A stretch of 8,059 nt of DNA from Acidobacteriota bacterium (GTDB lineage: Bacteria > Acidobacteriota > Thermoanaerobaculia > Multivoradales > JAHEKO01): assembly GCA_029863825.1 (NCBI GenBank), contig JAOTUP010000065.1, forward strand, positions 1 through 8,059, read 5' to 3'. Of this stretch, positions 1 to 6,525 are shown piece by piece; the stretch's first letter is position 1, and each line of letters opens with the position of its first letter. Both the position numbers and the translations under genes were made by a program. The notes below the pieces were generated by a model, which was not told the origin of the DNA, ran no database searches, and saw only the letters and a program-made list of their open reading frames with translations.

Positions 1-1173
1 TTTCGCTGCGAGCCATTGGTAGGAAAGGGACTCGACGCGCTCACCGATGTGGTCCCAATCGTATTCACTGGCGCGGCGCCGCGCGTTGTGCTCGAGCCGT
101 GCGGCAAGCGATGGACAGGAGAGCAGTCGCTCAAGGGCAGAGGCCAAGGAAGCCGGAGTGGCCTGGCACACGAGGCCTTCCTGCTCGTTTCTCACCAGCT
201 CAGGCACGGCACTTTCGGCCGAATCGCAACAGACTACGGGAAGACCGGCCGCCATGGCCTCGAGTGGAAACAGACCGAATCCCTCACGCGACGAGGGCTG
301 CACGGCCACGAGGGAACGTCCCAGTTCGCGCCATACGCTCTTGCTGTTCGGCAGCTGGCCGAAGAATCTGACTTGTGGCTCGATCCCGAGCTCAACTGCG
401 AGCTTCTCGAGCCGGTCGCGGTCCGGGCCGTCACCAATGATTTTGAGCAGCTCGCCCTGGGTCGAGCTGGCGAGGCGCGCGACCGCCCTCAGGAGCAGAT
501 CGATTCGCTTCTCGGCCATCAGGCGGCCTGCATAGACCAATGGCGGTCCGTCTTTGTTTTGAGTGGAGGCTTCCTGGATGGATGCTATCGGGATGCCGCT
601 CGGCAGGATCGCGATCTCGCCGGCAGCAAGTCGTGCCCGAGTCAGGCGTTCCGCAGTCAACGCGCTGACGGCGTTGACGTTCCGTCCGAGTTGGGCCGCG
701 AGCCACTCCACCGCTGCAAACAAGGGCCACTTCCAGCTCCCCAGATAATCTGCCCAGTAGCGCCCCCAGTGCTCATACCAGCTTACGACCAGTGGCGTTC
801 GTCGGAGCCGGCACCGGAGCGCCAGGGGAAAAAGATGGAGGTAGGGGACGTTTGCGGTCTCGACGAGATCGAAGCCGTCGAGTTCGACAAAGACCATCGC
901 CGCGCTGAGCCTCAGAGCGGCGGTCATCCGCCGCTTGCCCGCTCGGTTGTAGAGGTGGGTTCGGTAGGAGAGTGGCCGGACCGTAACGCCGGGAAAGGGA
1001 CTGGAGGGAGCAGCGGCCCAGCCGGCGAGGGTGACCTGGTGACCACGGCGCGCCAGCGCCGCCGCCATCTCCAGATTCCTGTGTTCGATGCCGCCGAGGG
1101 ATTCGGGGTACACACAGTCGTAGACAGAGAGAATCCGGAGAGATCGTTTGCCCATTGCGCCTGGATTATTCAT
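1..1173 (-). CDS. GT4-family (GT-B fold) glycosyltransferase, 3' end cut by window edge
   Basis: Cytosolic or membrane-associated retaining glycosyltransferase that would transfer a sugar from a nucleotide donor to a lipid-linked or surface-glycan acceptor; the sugars cannot be read from sequence. The minus strand is open for 391 codons from the ATG at 1173 to the window edge with no stop. The amino-terminal Rossmann half has the glycine-rich acceptor-side loop LGGIEH (residues 26-31) followed by an AALARRGHQVTLAG stretch. The carboxyl half opens with LVYAGRLMAEKRIDLLLRAV (212-231), then IIGDGPDRDRL, and the donor-site EX7E motif with E297 and E305 in REGFGLFPLEAMAAGLPVV. GT4 enzymes are usually 350-420 residues, so little is missing. 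ATG 1173 was chosen as the most upstream start; ATG 1155, six codons later, is possible, and ribosome binding signals are weak (AGGA about 12 bases upstream of 1173). It is divergent from the rest of the glycan genes. Family assignment is firm; substrate is unknown. Confidence 0.95.
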   Translation of the reverse strand, partial: MNNPGAMGKRSLRILSVYDCVYPESLGGIEHRNLEMAAALARRGHQVTLAGWAAAPSSPFPGVTVRPLSYRTHLYNRAGKRRMTAALRLSAAMVFVELDGFDLVETANVPYLHLFPLALRCRLRRTPLVVSWYEHWGRYWADYLGSWKWPLFAAVEWLAAQLGRNVNAVSALTAERLTRARLAAGEIAILPSGIPIASIQEASTQNKDGPPLVYAGRLMAEKRIDLLLRAVARLASSTQGELLKIIGDGPDRDRLEKLAVELGIEPQVRFFGQLPNSKSVWRELGRSLVAVQPSSREGFGLFPLEAMAAGLPVVCCDSAESAVPELVRNEQEGLVCQATPASLASALERLLSCPSLAARLEHNARRRASEYDWDHIGERVESLSYQWLAAK

Positions 1174-1365
1174 AAATGTCGCTGCGTCCTGCCCCGAGCA
1201 GGCGCTCTCGAGCGTCCGGGACATACTGCCGCCGTGCTTCGCTCCTGGCGGCGTCAAGCCTACAACGGAGATCTGGCGAGGCGAAATCTGCGAGACCTAC
1301 GAGCGAACGTGGACTGCCACCGATCTCAGGCCGCTCGTGCAACCATTCCAGGATCTCTGCAGCAC

Positions 1366-1401
1366 CTTACCGACCACATCAGAGCTCTTACCGAACACGT
1401 C
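1366..1401. repeat. Imperfect direct repeat, two units 21 bp apart
   Basis: The units CTTACCGACCACATC (1366-1380) and CTTACCGAACACGTC (1387-1401) match at 13 of 15 positions with a period of 21 bp. Only two copies exist. The spacing equals seven codons or two helical turns, so it could be a paired operator-like site in the divergent region or the trace of a small duplication in a former coding sequence. Confidence 0.4.
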
Positions 1402-1481
1402 CGGCACCGTACCTTCAACAACACATACTCGGGGTCCGGCTCCTGCCAACTGTCTCAAACGCACTGATTAAGGACAGATGG

Positions 1482-1510
1482 TTGAGGGTTAATCTCGCTG
1501 TTGCTAGACT
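1482..1510 (+). promoter_or_regulatory. Candidate sigma70-type promoter for the methyltransferase remnant
   Basis: TTGAGG at 1482-1487 and TAGACT at 1505-1510 are separated by exactly 17 bases. Each hexamer matches its consensus at four of six positions. Transcription would begin near 1517, leaving a leader of about 50 bases before the ATG at 1567. In GC-rich DNA a pair this good is suggestive but not proof. Confidence 0.4.
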
Positions 1511-1566
1511 TTGCGACTTGCAGTTTGGGTGGCAGGGAGCACGCTGCAGCCAAGCGGATCGGCTGA

Positions 1567-1938
1567 ATGCGCATTACTAAAGAACGGATCGGTCGCGAGG
1601 GATTCTTCCCACCGTGGGTGCGATATGAACACCTCTGTCGCTATCAGTTCGCGGCTACCGACGTCGAGGGCAAGATGGTCGTCGACTGTGCCAGTGCCGA
1701 TGGAGTCGGGTCCGAGATGCTGCTGAGGGCGGGAGCTCGGGCCGTTTGGGCCCTGGATCGTTCTCGCGACACCGTGCTCCGCGGGGGCTGCGCCCGATCG
1801 ACTCCGAAGCTCCAATTTGCGGTTGCAGATGCAACCGAGATTCCGTTGTCCGATGAGTCCGTCGACGCCTTCGTTTCTCTCGAGACGATCGAGCAAATGA
1901 CAGTCTGGAGCGCCATCGGGTCAACCAGTGCGACCTGA
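1567..1938 (+). pseudogene. Truncated class I SAM-dependent methyltransferase (degraded)
   Basis: The 123-codon frame starts at ATG 1567 and reads as the first half of a Rossmann-fold methyltransferase of the kind found in glycan clusters. An amino-terminal stretch (ERIGREGFFPPWVRYEH) leads into motif I, VVDCASADGVGS (residues 38-49). The acidic residue after strand 2 is D64 (WALDRS), followed by VADATEIPL (86-94) and VDAFVSLETIEQ (99-110), the usual strand-4 region. In relatives motif I usually reads D-x-A-C-G-x-G; here C-G is S-A, losing a nearly invariant glycine of the SAM-binding loop. Homology ends abruptly after ETIEQ, where roughly half of a normal enzyme (REVxRVLxPGG region and beyond) should follow, and the frame stops at 1936-1938. 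Another frame (1893-1976) then reads LNREYELLLVVCR before a stop, which looks like a methyltransferase carboxyl terminus, suggesting an internal deletion with a frameshift. It is unlikely to be functional. Confidence 0.75.
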
Positions 1939-2230
1939 ACCGGGAATATGAACTGCTTCTGGTCGTCTGTCGGTAGGCTCGACTGACGTATTCAAGGAAA
2001 ATTATCTCAATCGGCTGCGAATGCTCGGTGAGGAGTTGGCGCCGTGGATGCAGCCAACGAATGACGTTGATGGTTCCACCAGTTCAGCTCGAGACGTGAG
2101 GTGCTCGACATCAGAAATGTGAAAAATCAACCACTGTCCGACAATCTTGATGCTACGCTAATTGCAGTCGCGATCAATGGCATGTCTGACACGCCGCTTC
2201 TCTGCACAGCTTTCTGTCCAGGTGCCTTCC
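1939..2230 (+). other. Gene-free stretch with scrambled coding remnants, leader of the GT-C gene
   Basis: About 290 bp lie between the broken methyltransferase and the chosen start of the GT-C enzyme. The first 38 bases finish the shifted frame that ends at TAG 1974-1976. A second frame, open from about 1952 to a TGA at 2120-2122, reads protein-like (VFKENYLNRLRMLGEELAPW) but has no start and matches nothing I recognise. The segment about 2110-2165 is clearly more AT-rich than its surroundings and is the likeliest place for the GT-C promoter, though no convincing -35/-10 pair was found. Confidence 0.45.
2220..2224 (+). promoter_or_regulatory. Ribosome binding site deciding the GT-C start
   Basis: AGGTG at 2220-2224 sits six bases before the ATG at 2231, a good Shine-Dalgarno match and spacing. 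The two in-frame upstream candidates (TTG 2162 and ATG 2177) lack any such signal, which favours 2231. Confidence 0.6.
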
Positions 2231-4096
2231 ATGAAATCTGACACTGCTCCGAGTCCTCCGACTCCAGCCCGCGCTCGTGGGTTGTTCATCGGCGCGGCGT
2301 TCAGCTTGATGGCGTTCTATCTCGTCGGCGCCGTGTTTCTGGACGGCTTCGCGCTCGATCTCGGGTCGATCAACTTCCCGTCGCTCCTCTACGTCATCTT
2401 TGTTGCCTTCTACATGCTATTCGGCGGACTGGCCGCGGCATTGCTCGCTCTCGGCACGGCGCGCCACTGGGGCGCCCAAGCTCGGGCCGATGCCTTCATC
2501 GCGCAGTGGAACGCGATCTCCGAGCGCCGGTTCCTGATCTGGACATGCGCCGCCGCTTTTGGAATTCCACTTCTTCTGCGCCTCGGCCTGATGGGAGGGG
2601 CTCCGCTCACCGACGACGAAGGTGCCTATCGGTTCGCTGCCGAGCTGCTTGCCAGTGGTCGCCTTTGGGTGGCGTCGCCGGAGCTGAAACTCTTCTTCGA
2701 CCAGAACTTCATCATCAACGATGGCCGCATGTACTCGGCGTATTTTCTCGGCTGGCCGGCACTGCTCGCTCCCGGCGTCTGGGTCGGGGCGACCTGGATC
2801 GTGAATCCGATCTGCTCGGCACTCACCGTGCCGCCGCTATTTGGAGCATTGCGCTATTTTGCTGGACCGGTTTGGGCGCGCGCCGGGGTTTTGCTTTATC
2901 TTTCGGCGCCCTTCGTGCAGATCGCGGCCGCAACAGAGCTCTCGCACACCTCCTGCCTAATGGCTCTGACCTGGTGCCTGTGGATGTATCTGCGCACTCG
3001 GGCCGACGACAGCTCGCTGCGAGACCATGCCGGTCTTGCACTCAGCTTCGCCATCGCTTTCTTCATACGTCCGCAGTCGGCGCTGCCGATCGGCTTGCCG
3101 CTGCTAGTCGCTTGGGTCCTGACCTTGCCACGCCTCAACGCGGGGGTGCGACGGCGTACCGTGCTCGCATTCGGACTTCCAGCAGTGACCTTAGCGGCGC
3201 TTTTCTTGGGTGCTCTCTGGGCTCAGAACGGATCTCCGTTTAGGACCGGGTACGTGCGCTCGGAGCAATACCTGATCGAGAATGATTTCCGGTTTACGAG
3301 TTTTCGGCCGCAAGACCTCTCGACCGTTCCCGGCTTCGACTTTTCGCTGATCGGCCCGGCTATAGCGCGCACCGCAAGCGGGATGTTTCGCCTCAACTTC
3401 GATCTTTTCGGCTGGCCGTCGTCGTTTGCATTTCTGCTGCTAGCGATGCCCGTGCTGTCCGGTCGAGCTCGCATACTCTGGGCCATGACCGCTTCCTATC
3501 TGCTGCTGAATCTATTTCAGAAAGATTGGGGCGTCGACACCTTTGGGCCCATGCACGCGTTCGAGCTCGCCCTGCCTATTCTGATTCTTACGATCGTCGG
3601 CGCCCATAACCTGAGCCGCTGGCTGAGCGGTGCTCAGGCTCAGAGCCCTGACCAGGCATCTTGGCGGTGGTCCGCCCTCTCCCCCGCTCTGCTCGCGGCG
3701 GCGATTGCGACTGCCTGGATCGGATTCGTTCCCGTCCGACTCGCGGCCGTCCGTCAGATAGCAGATCATCTCAATGTGGCGCTCGAGGCTCCGAAAGAAG
3801 CGAATCTCAGCGCAGCAGTGGTCTTTTCTCCGTGGCCCTTTGCTCCGCCTTGTGGCGGCTCCCCTAATCACTTCGTCTTGTTCCGCCCGGTGAACGATCC
3901 CGACCTGCAGGCCGACGTCTTGTGGGTGAATCACATCGACATCGAAGAGAACCGGCGGCTGATGGAAACCTTGCCGGGCCGTACGGGGTATGTTCTGCGC
4001 TGGACCTCGGAGTGCGACGTCGAGCTGTTGCCGCTTGCGACGCTGAGCCCCGGCGACTTCCCTCCAGGGTTAGAGCGCCGGCCCGCGGGAAGTTGA
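2231..4096 (+). CDS. GT-C fold membrane glycosyltransferase, GT39/PMT/ArnT-like
   Basis: Multi-pass inner-membrane enzyme of 621 residues, expected to move a sugar from a polyprenyl-phosphate donor to a lipid, glycan or protein acceptor on the outer face of the membrane. The acidic signature of the first large loop is LTDDEGAYRF with D128, D129 and E130, the catalytic/metal-region acidic motif of PMT- and ArnT-like enzymes. Later come YSAYFLGWPALLAPG (168-182), ELSHTSCLMAL (236-246) and a short RP-containing loop, FFIRPQSALPIG (277-288). Many further hydrophobic segments run to about residue 530. A soluble, presumably periplasmic tail follows, with a WVNHIDIEENRRLMETLPGR segment starting at W565. 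Oddly, two additional membrane spans (about 17-37 and 50-74) precede the span that normally leads into the acidic loop. The start at 2231 rests on AGGTG six bases upstream; TTG 2162 would add 23 polar residues. The flippase-like gene follows 301 bp later on the same strand. Family is secure; donor and acceptor are unknown. Confidence 0.9.
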   Translation: MKSDTAPSPPTPARARGLFIGAAFSLMAFYLVGAVFLDGFALDLGSINFPSLLYVIFVAFYMLFGGLAAALLALGTARHWGAQARADAFIAQWNAISERRFLIWTCAAAFGIPLLLRLGLMGGAPLTDDEGAYRFAAELLASGRLWVASPELKLFFDQNFIINDGRMYSAYFLGWPALLAPGVWVGATWIVNPICSALTVPPLFGALRYFAGPVWARAGVLLYLSAPFVQIAAATELSHTSCLMALTWCLWMYLRTRADDSSLRDHAGLALSFAIAFFIRPQSALPIGLPLLVAWVLTLPRLNAGVRRRTVLAFGLPAVTLAALFLGALWAQNGSPFRTGYVRSEQYLIENDFRFTSFRPQDLSTVPGFDFSLIGPAIARTASGMFRLNFDLFGWPSSFAFLLLAMPVLSGRARILWAMTASYLLLNLFQKDWGVDTFGPMHAFELALPILILTIVGAHNLSRWLSGAQAQSPDQASWRWSALSPALLAAAIATAWIGFVPVRLAAVRQIADHLNVALEAPKEANLSAAVVFSPWPFAPPCGGSPNHFVLFRPVNDPDLQADVLWVNHIDIEENRRLMETLPGRTGYVLRWTSECDVELLPLATLSPGDFPPGLERRPAGS

Positions 4097-4397
4097 AGAG
4101 CGAAGATCCGGCGCCGTGCGAGCTCAGACGCCTCGCTCCCAGAGCGCCCGGAACTGCAACCGAGGAGTCCACCAACGCCAGGAAATCCGCGAACCGCAGG
4201 CCAGCGGGTGCCGCAGGACGTCCATGGCTACGACCTTCTGAGGCACTCCTGCTGTGCTGAGCTGGTGTGCGAACCGGCCATCACCGATGTCAGAGTCGAG
4301 CGCCCAGGCGGAGGCTTCAGGGGGTCGCCCTCGCGCTGACCGAAAACTGTTTAATCGAGATCGAGTGCTGCCATCCAAGGGTAGTAAGCTGCGCCCG
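4097..4397. other. Intergenic region between GT-C and flippase-like genes
   Basis: About 300 bp with no intact gene. No terminator hairpin with a U-run was seen after the GT-C stop. The frame of the downstream gene is open back to an ATG at 4254, but the 48 residues this would add are polar and low-similarity in appearance. A methyltransferase-like segment lies on the minus strand in the middle (see the separate entry). The gap is too long for a tightly coupled operon, though co-transcription is possible. Confidence 0.5.
4193..4318 (-). pseudogene. Possible remnant of a SAM-binding (methyltransferase-like) domain
   Basis: Read on the minus strand, this segment contains ALDSDIGDGRFAHQLSTAG followed by KVVAMDVLRHPLACG. 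That has the shape of methyltransferase motif I (hydrophobic-D-x-G-x-G-D-G-R-x-A-x-x-L) and the strand-2 acidic residue (VVAMD). The surrounding frame (4378 to 4124) is an 84-codon ORF with no further family features on either side, and it lies in a gene-free gap where antisense shadowing of a real gene cannot explain it. It may be the relic of a second, differently oriented methyltransferase, or a coincidence. It is not similar to the remnant at 1567 beyond the shared motif type. Confidence 0.3.
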
Positions 4398-5387
4398 ATG
4401 GGAAAACGTCTTGCCGTCGGTCTGGCGATCGCAGCGGTTTTCTTCGCGTTGCTTCTGCGCAGAGTCGATCCGAATCAGGTTGGGGAGGTTCTTCACCAAG
4501 CGCGTTGGCCGCTGCTGCTCGGAGTGCTGCCCATGCTCTGTGTCTCGATCTTCCTCAAGGGGGAGCGCTGGTCTGTGGCCATCGCGGCTGGAGTCGGCGA
4601 GCGCCCGCGACAGCGGCTTTTCGCTGCCACGGTGATCGGTACGGCGGCCAATTGCGTGCTGCCGGCACGGCTTGGTGACGTTTTGCGGGCGATGGTCCTG
4701 CGCAAGCACAATCAGGTGCCGGCGACGCGCGCACTGTTCGCAAGCTGGAGTGCGCAGATCTTCGACGTTCTCGCGGTCGCCTTGCTCCTCTTGGCTGGTG
4801 TTGCGTCCGGGAAAGGTGTCGCGTCCGCGCGCCTGCTGACACTCATGGTTGCAGCAGTTGTGGTGTCTGTTGTCGCCGTCGGAGCTCTGGCGCGCAGGCC
4901 GCAGCTGCTGGCGCGCTGGGCGCGATGGCTTCCTGGCGGTCTCGATGCCAAGCCCGGCCGGTTGGTCCAGCACGCGGTTCGCGGTTTGCGTTTCTTGGGC
5001 GAGCCGGCCGTTCTGGCCCGGGTGGTGAGCTACACCGTGGCGGTGTGGATCGTCGAAGTAGGAACGATGTGGTTGGCACTCAGGGCGTTCAACATCGAGG
5101 TCGGCCTCGCGGCACCGAGTCTGCTGGTGGCGTCCATCGGGATGTCGTTTGCACTGCCGCTGACGCCCGGCAATATTGGGACCTATCAGGTGGTCGCTAT
5201 CCTGGTTCTCGGGTTCTTCGGCGTCGACTACGATCGCGCCTTCGCATTCGGAGTTGGCTACCAGGGCTTCGCGCTCTTCGCAATCGTGGCATTCGGCCTG
5301 ATGTTCTTTCAGCGCGAGGGACTGTCCTTGCGCGAGTTGAAGGTGGATGCTGCTCTCGCGGATACCGAGACGACACTTCTGTCTTGA
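4398..5387 (+). CDS. Flippase-like / lysylphosphatidylglycerol synthase transmembrane (AglD/MprF-N) family protein
   Basis: Integral inner-membrane protein of 329 residues from the family that forms the membrane half of MprF and includes archaeal AglD (UPF0104). Members are linked to moving or modifying lipid or lipid-linked sugar intermediates. The amino end has the typical pattern: basic start, span 5-20, RRVDPNQVGEVL, then a second span ending in FLKGERW (52-58). The family motif NCVLPARLGDVLRA (85-98) and the late LPLTPGNIGTYQ (253-264) loop are both present. The MprF carboxyl-terminal aminoacyl-transferase domain is absent, so lipid lysinylation by this protein alone is unlikely. ATG 4398 was chosen because it places the first membrane span where the family has it; ATG 4287 or 4254 would add a polar leader of 37 or 48 residues, and no strong ribosome binding site settles it. 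Its position behind the GT-C gene supports a role in lipid-linked glycan handling, as inference. Confidence 0.88.
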   Translation: MGKRLAVGLAIAAVFFALLLRRVDPNQVGEVLHQARWPLLLGVLPMLCVSIFLKGERWSVAIAAGVGERPRQRLFAATVIGTAANCVLPARLGDVLRAMVLRKHNQVPATRALFASWSAQIFDVLAVALLLLAGVASGKGVASARLLTLMVAAVVVSVVAVGALARRPQLLARWARWLPGGLDAKPGRLVQHAVRGLRFLGEPAVLARVVSYTVAVWIVEVGTMWLALRAFNIEVGLAAPSLLVASIGMSFALPLTPGNIGTYQVVAILVLGFFGVDYDRAFAFGVGYQGFALFAIVAFGLMFFQREGLSLRELKVDAALADTETTLLS

Positions 5388-5404
5388 GGGCAACGCAGCC
5401 CGAA

Positions 5405-5724
5405 TACTCCGTAAATGCGAAGAACTGGTGGTCCTAGTGATCGCCAATGTCGTGCCGCTTCTCGTCTTGGTGGCGGCGGGTCTAACTGCGGCAAGCCGCG
5501 AAGTGGCGTTGGCCCAGGCGGCAACCGGGGAGGGCGGTCTGGGCCAAGCGGCGCTCCTGCTGCTCTTTGCCCACGCCGGACTTGAGAACACGGCGGCACC
5601 GGTGGGAGAATTCAAGAATCCCCGCCGTGATGTTCCGTTCGCGCTGCTGACGCAGATCGGCCTGGTCACTTTTTTGTACGCGGCCGTGCAACGGGTGGCA
5701 CTCGGTAATCTGAGGAGAGAATGA
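5405..5724 (+). pseudogene. Fragment of an APC-superfamily amino-acid permease
   Basis: The frame carries only the middle of an amino-acid/polyamine permease. One membrane span (about 5416-5490, ending VVPLLVLVAAGL) is followed by the conserved segment LLLLFAHAGLENTAAPVGEF and then FKNPRRDVPFALLTQIGLVT and VTFLYAAVQRVALG, corresponding roughly to spans 5 to 7 of a protein normally of 430-480 residues with twelve spans. Homology is lost after VALGNL and the frame ends at TGA 5722-5724. The first four or so spans and the carboxyl half are absent, and the open frame upstream runs into the flippase-like gene in a different phase. No credible start or ribosome binding site precedes it. This is a stump left by deletion or recombination; transport activity is not expected. 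Most such permeases import amino acids by proton or cation symport or exchange. Confidence 0.8.
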
Positions 5725-5761
5725 GCATTTTGTGGATGGATCGCTGCCTGACGGCTGCCCA

Positions 5762-5790
5762 TTGACAGTCGTTTCTATTTGTGAGCTGAT
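5762..5790 (+). promoter_or_regulatory. Candidate promoter upstream of the cytochrome gene
   Basis: A perfect -35 hexamer, TTGACA, lies at 5762-5767. The -10 position 17 bases on (5785-5790, GCTGAT) matches the consensus at only three of six bases, so the promoter would be weak or activator-dependent, or the -35 match may be chance. It is the best candidate in the 139 bp before the cytochrome gene. Confidence 0.3.
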
Positions 5791-5808
5791 TCGTCACTAT
5801 TGCGAAAT

Positions 5809-5829
5809 CCAGCGGCATCCCGCCGCTGG
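5809..5829 (+). promoter_or_regulatory. Hairpin in the leader of the cytochrome gene
   Basis: CCAGCGGC (5809-5816) and GCCGCTGG (5822-5829) form a perfect 8-bp stem with a 5-base loop (ATCCC), ending 34 bases before the start codon and 19 before the ribosome binding site. No U-run follows, so it is not a standard terminator; it could stabilise the transcript or be a protein-binding dyad. Confidence 0.45.
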
Positions 5830-5848
5830 CTGACCCTCGCTGGTCCCT

Positions 5849-5856
5849 GAGGAGGA
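5849..5856 (+). promoter_or_regulatory. Strong Shine-Dalgarno for the cytochrome gene
   Basis: GAGGAGGA at 5849-5856 is seven bases before ATG 5864. It is the strongest ribosome binding site in the window and fixes the cytochrome start. Confidence 0.8.
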
Positions 5857-5863
5857 CCCATTC

Positions 5864-6502
5864 ATGTTCGCGATTCGAGACTTCGGCGCTCCCAGGAAAG
5901 GGAGGCGTCGCCTCTTCTTGCGGGCCGTAGTCGGTGCCGTGGCGTTCGGCGCTCTGCTCCTTGTTCTCGGCTTCCAGTTCAGCGGACGGAAAGCGCACGC
6001 TGACGCTCGGAGCGCCATTCAGGCAAGGGGCGAGTATCTGGTGATGGTTGCAGGCTGCAACGACTGCCATACGCCCTGGAAACTCGGGCCACACGGTCCA
6101 GAGCCCGATATGAGGCGGATGCTTTCCGGCCATCCGGAAGGTATGGAGGTGCCGGAGGCTCCGGTCACGGCTACCGGACCTTGGACGTGGGCTGGAACCG
6201 ACACCAACACGGCCTTCGCTGGCCCGTGGGGTGTGAGCTACGCGCCAAACCTCACTCCCGACGAGAACACCGGAATCGGTATCTGGACCGAAGACATCTT
6301 CGTCAACACCCTGCGTAGCGGTCGGCATTGGGGCGTCGCGCGCCCCATTCTGCCGCCCATGCCGTGGCAGAACTTTGCGCGGATGACCGACGAAGACCTG
6401 ACTGCGATCTTCGCCTATCTGCGCTTCATCCCGCCGGTCACCAACAGGGTGCCCGAGTCGCAGCCCGCAGCCGTCCAGCAGGCCGCTACAGGAACCCAGT
6501 AG
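5864..6502 (+). CDS. Membrane-anchored monoheme c-type cytochrome
   Basis: Electron carrier of 212 residues, expected on the outer side of the cytoplasmic membrane with covalent heme. A basic amino terminus (RKGRRR) and one hydrophobic segment (about 18-38) act as signal anchor or signal peptide. The heme site is CNDCH (C65, C68, H69) within GEYLVMVAGCNDCHTPWKL. A late methionine, M166 in ILPPMPWQNF, is the likely sixth heme ligand, and the protein closes with the usual helix TDEDLTAIFAYLRFIPPVTN (175-194). The middle NLTPDENTGIGIWTEDIF (129-146) is characteristic of cytochromes that act as subunits of alcohol/aldehyde or molybdenum-hydroxylase dehydrogenases, where they pass electrons to the respiratory chain. 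Only one CxxCH is present, whereas many such partner subunits have three, so this is a single-domain version. A strong ribosome binding site and a hairpin downstream suggest it is transcribed alone. The redox partner is not evident; a CoxM-type gene begins 900 bp downstream. Confidence 0.92.
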   Translation: MFAIRDFGAPRKGRRRLFLRAVVGAVAFGALLLVLGFQFSGRKAHADARSAIQARGEYLVMVAGCNDCHTPWKLGPHGPEPDMRRMLSGHPEGMEVPEAPVTATGPWTWAGTDTNTAFAGPWGVSYAPNLTPDENTGIGIWTEDIFVNTLRSGRHWGVARPILPPMPWQNFARMTDEDLTAIFAYLRFIPPVTNRVPESQPAAVQQAATGTQ

Positions 6503-6525
6503 GTCGGACCGGTTTGCAGCAGCCA

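Larger units (their letters stand above)
1174..1566. other. Intergenic region between divergent GT4 gene and methyltransferase remnant
   Basis: About 390 bp without a convincing gene. On the minus strand one frame is open from 1366 to a TAA at 1168-1166, and that TAA overlaps the GT4 start as ATGAATAA. The frame has no ATG or GTG start and resembles no family I recognise, so it may be the tail of a decayed upstream gene or chance. A neighbouring minus frame (about 1461-1340) reads plausibly into it if a frameshift near 1366 is assumed. An imperfect 21-bp-spaced direct repeat lies at 1366-1401. The right end holds a sigma70-like promoter candidate facing the methyltransferase. Confidence 0.5.

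Noticed and set aside
16..1467. A 483-codon plus-strand open frame over the left end
   Set aside because: It is antisense to the GT4 gene, which has full family motifs on the minus strand. The plus-strand product is low-complexity, rich in R, E, G and Q, and has no domain.
2162..2230. Longer GT-C start at TTG 2162 or ATG 2177
   Set aside because: Neither has a ribosome binding site and the added residues are polar without family resemblance, while ATG 2231 has AGGTG at six bases.
2506..3243. A 245-codon plus-strand frame inside the GT-C gene
   Set aside because: It is an out-of-frame reading of the GT-C gene, arginine- and alanine-rich with no membrane spans or motifs; the overlapping frame has clear GT-C signatures.
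4317..5762. A 481-codon minus-strand open frame
   Set aside because: It is the antisense shadow of the flippase-like gene and the permease fragment. The product is a mix of H, Q, R and S without domain features, typical of GC-rich shadow frames.
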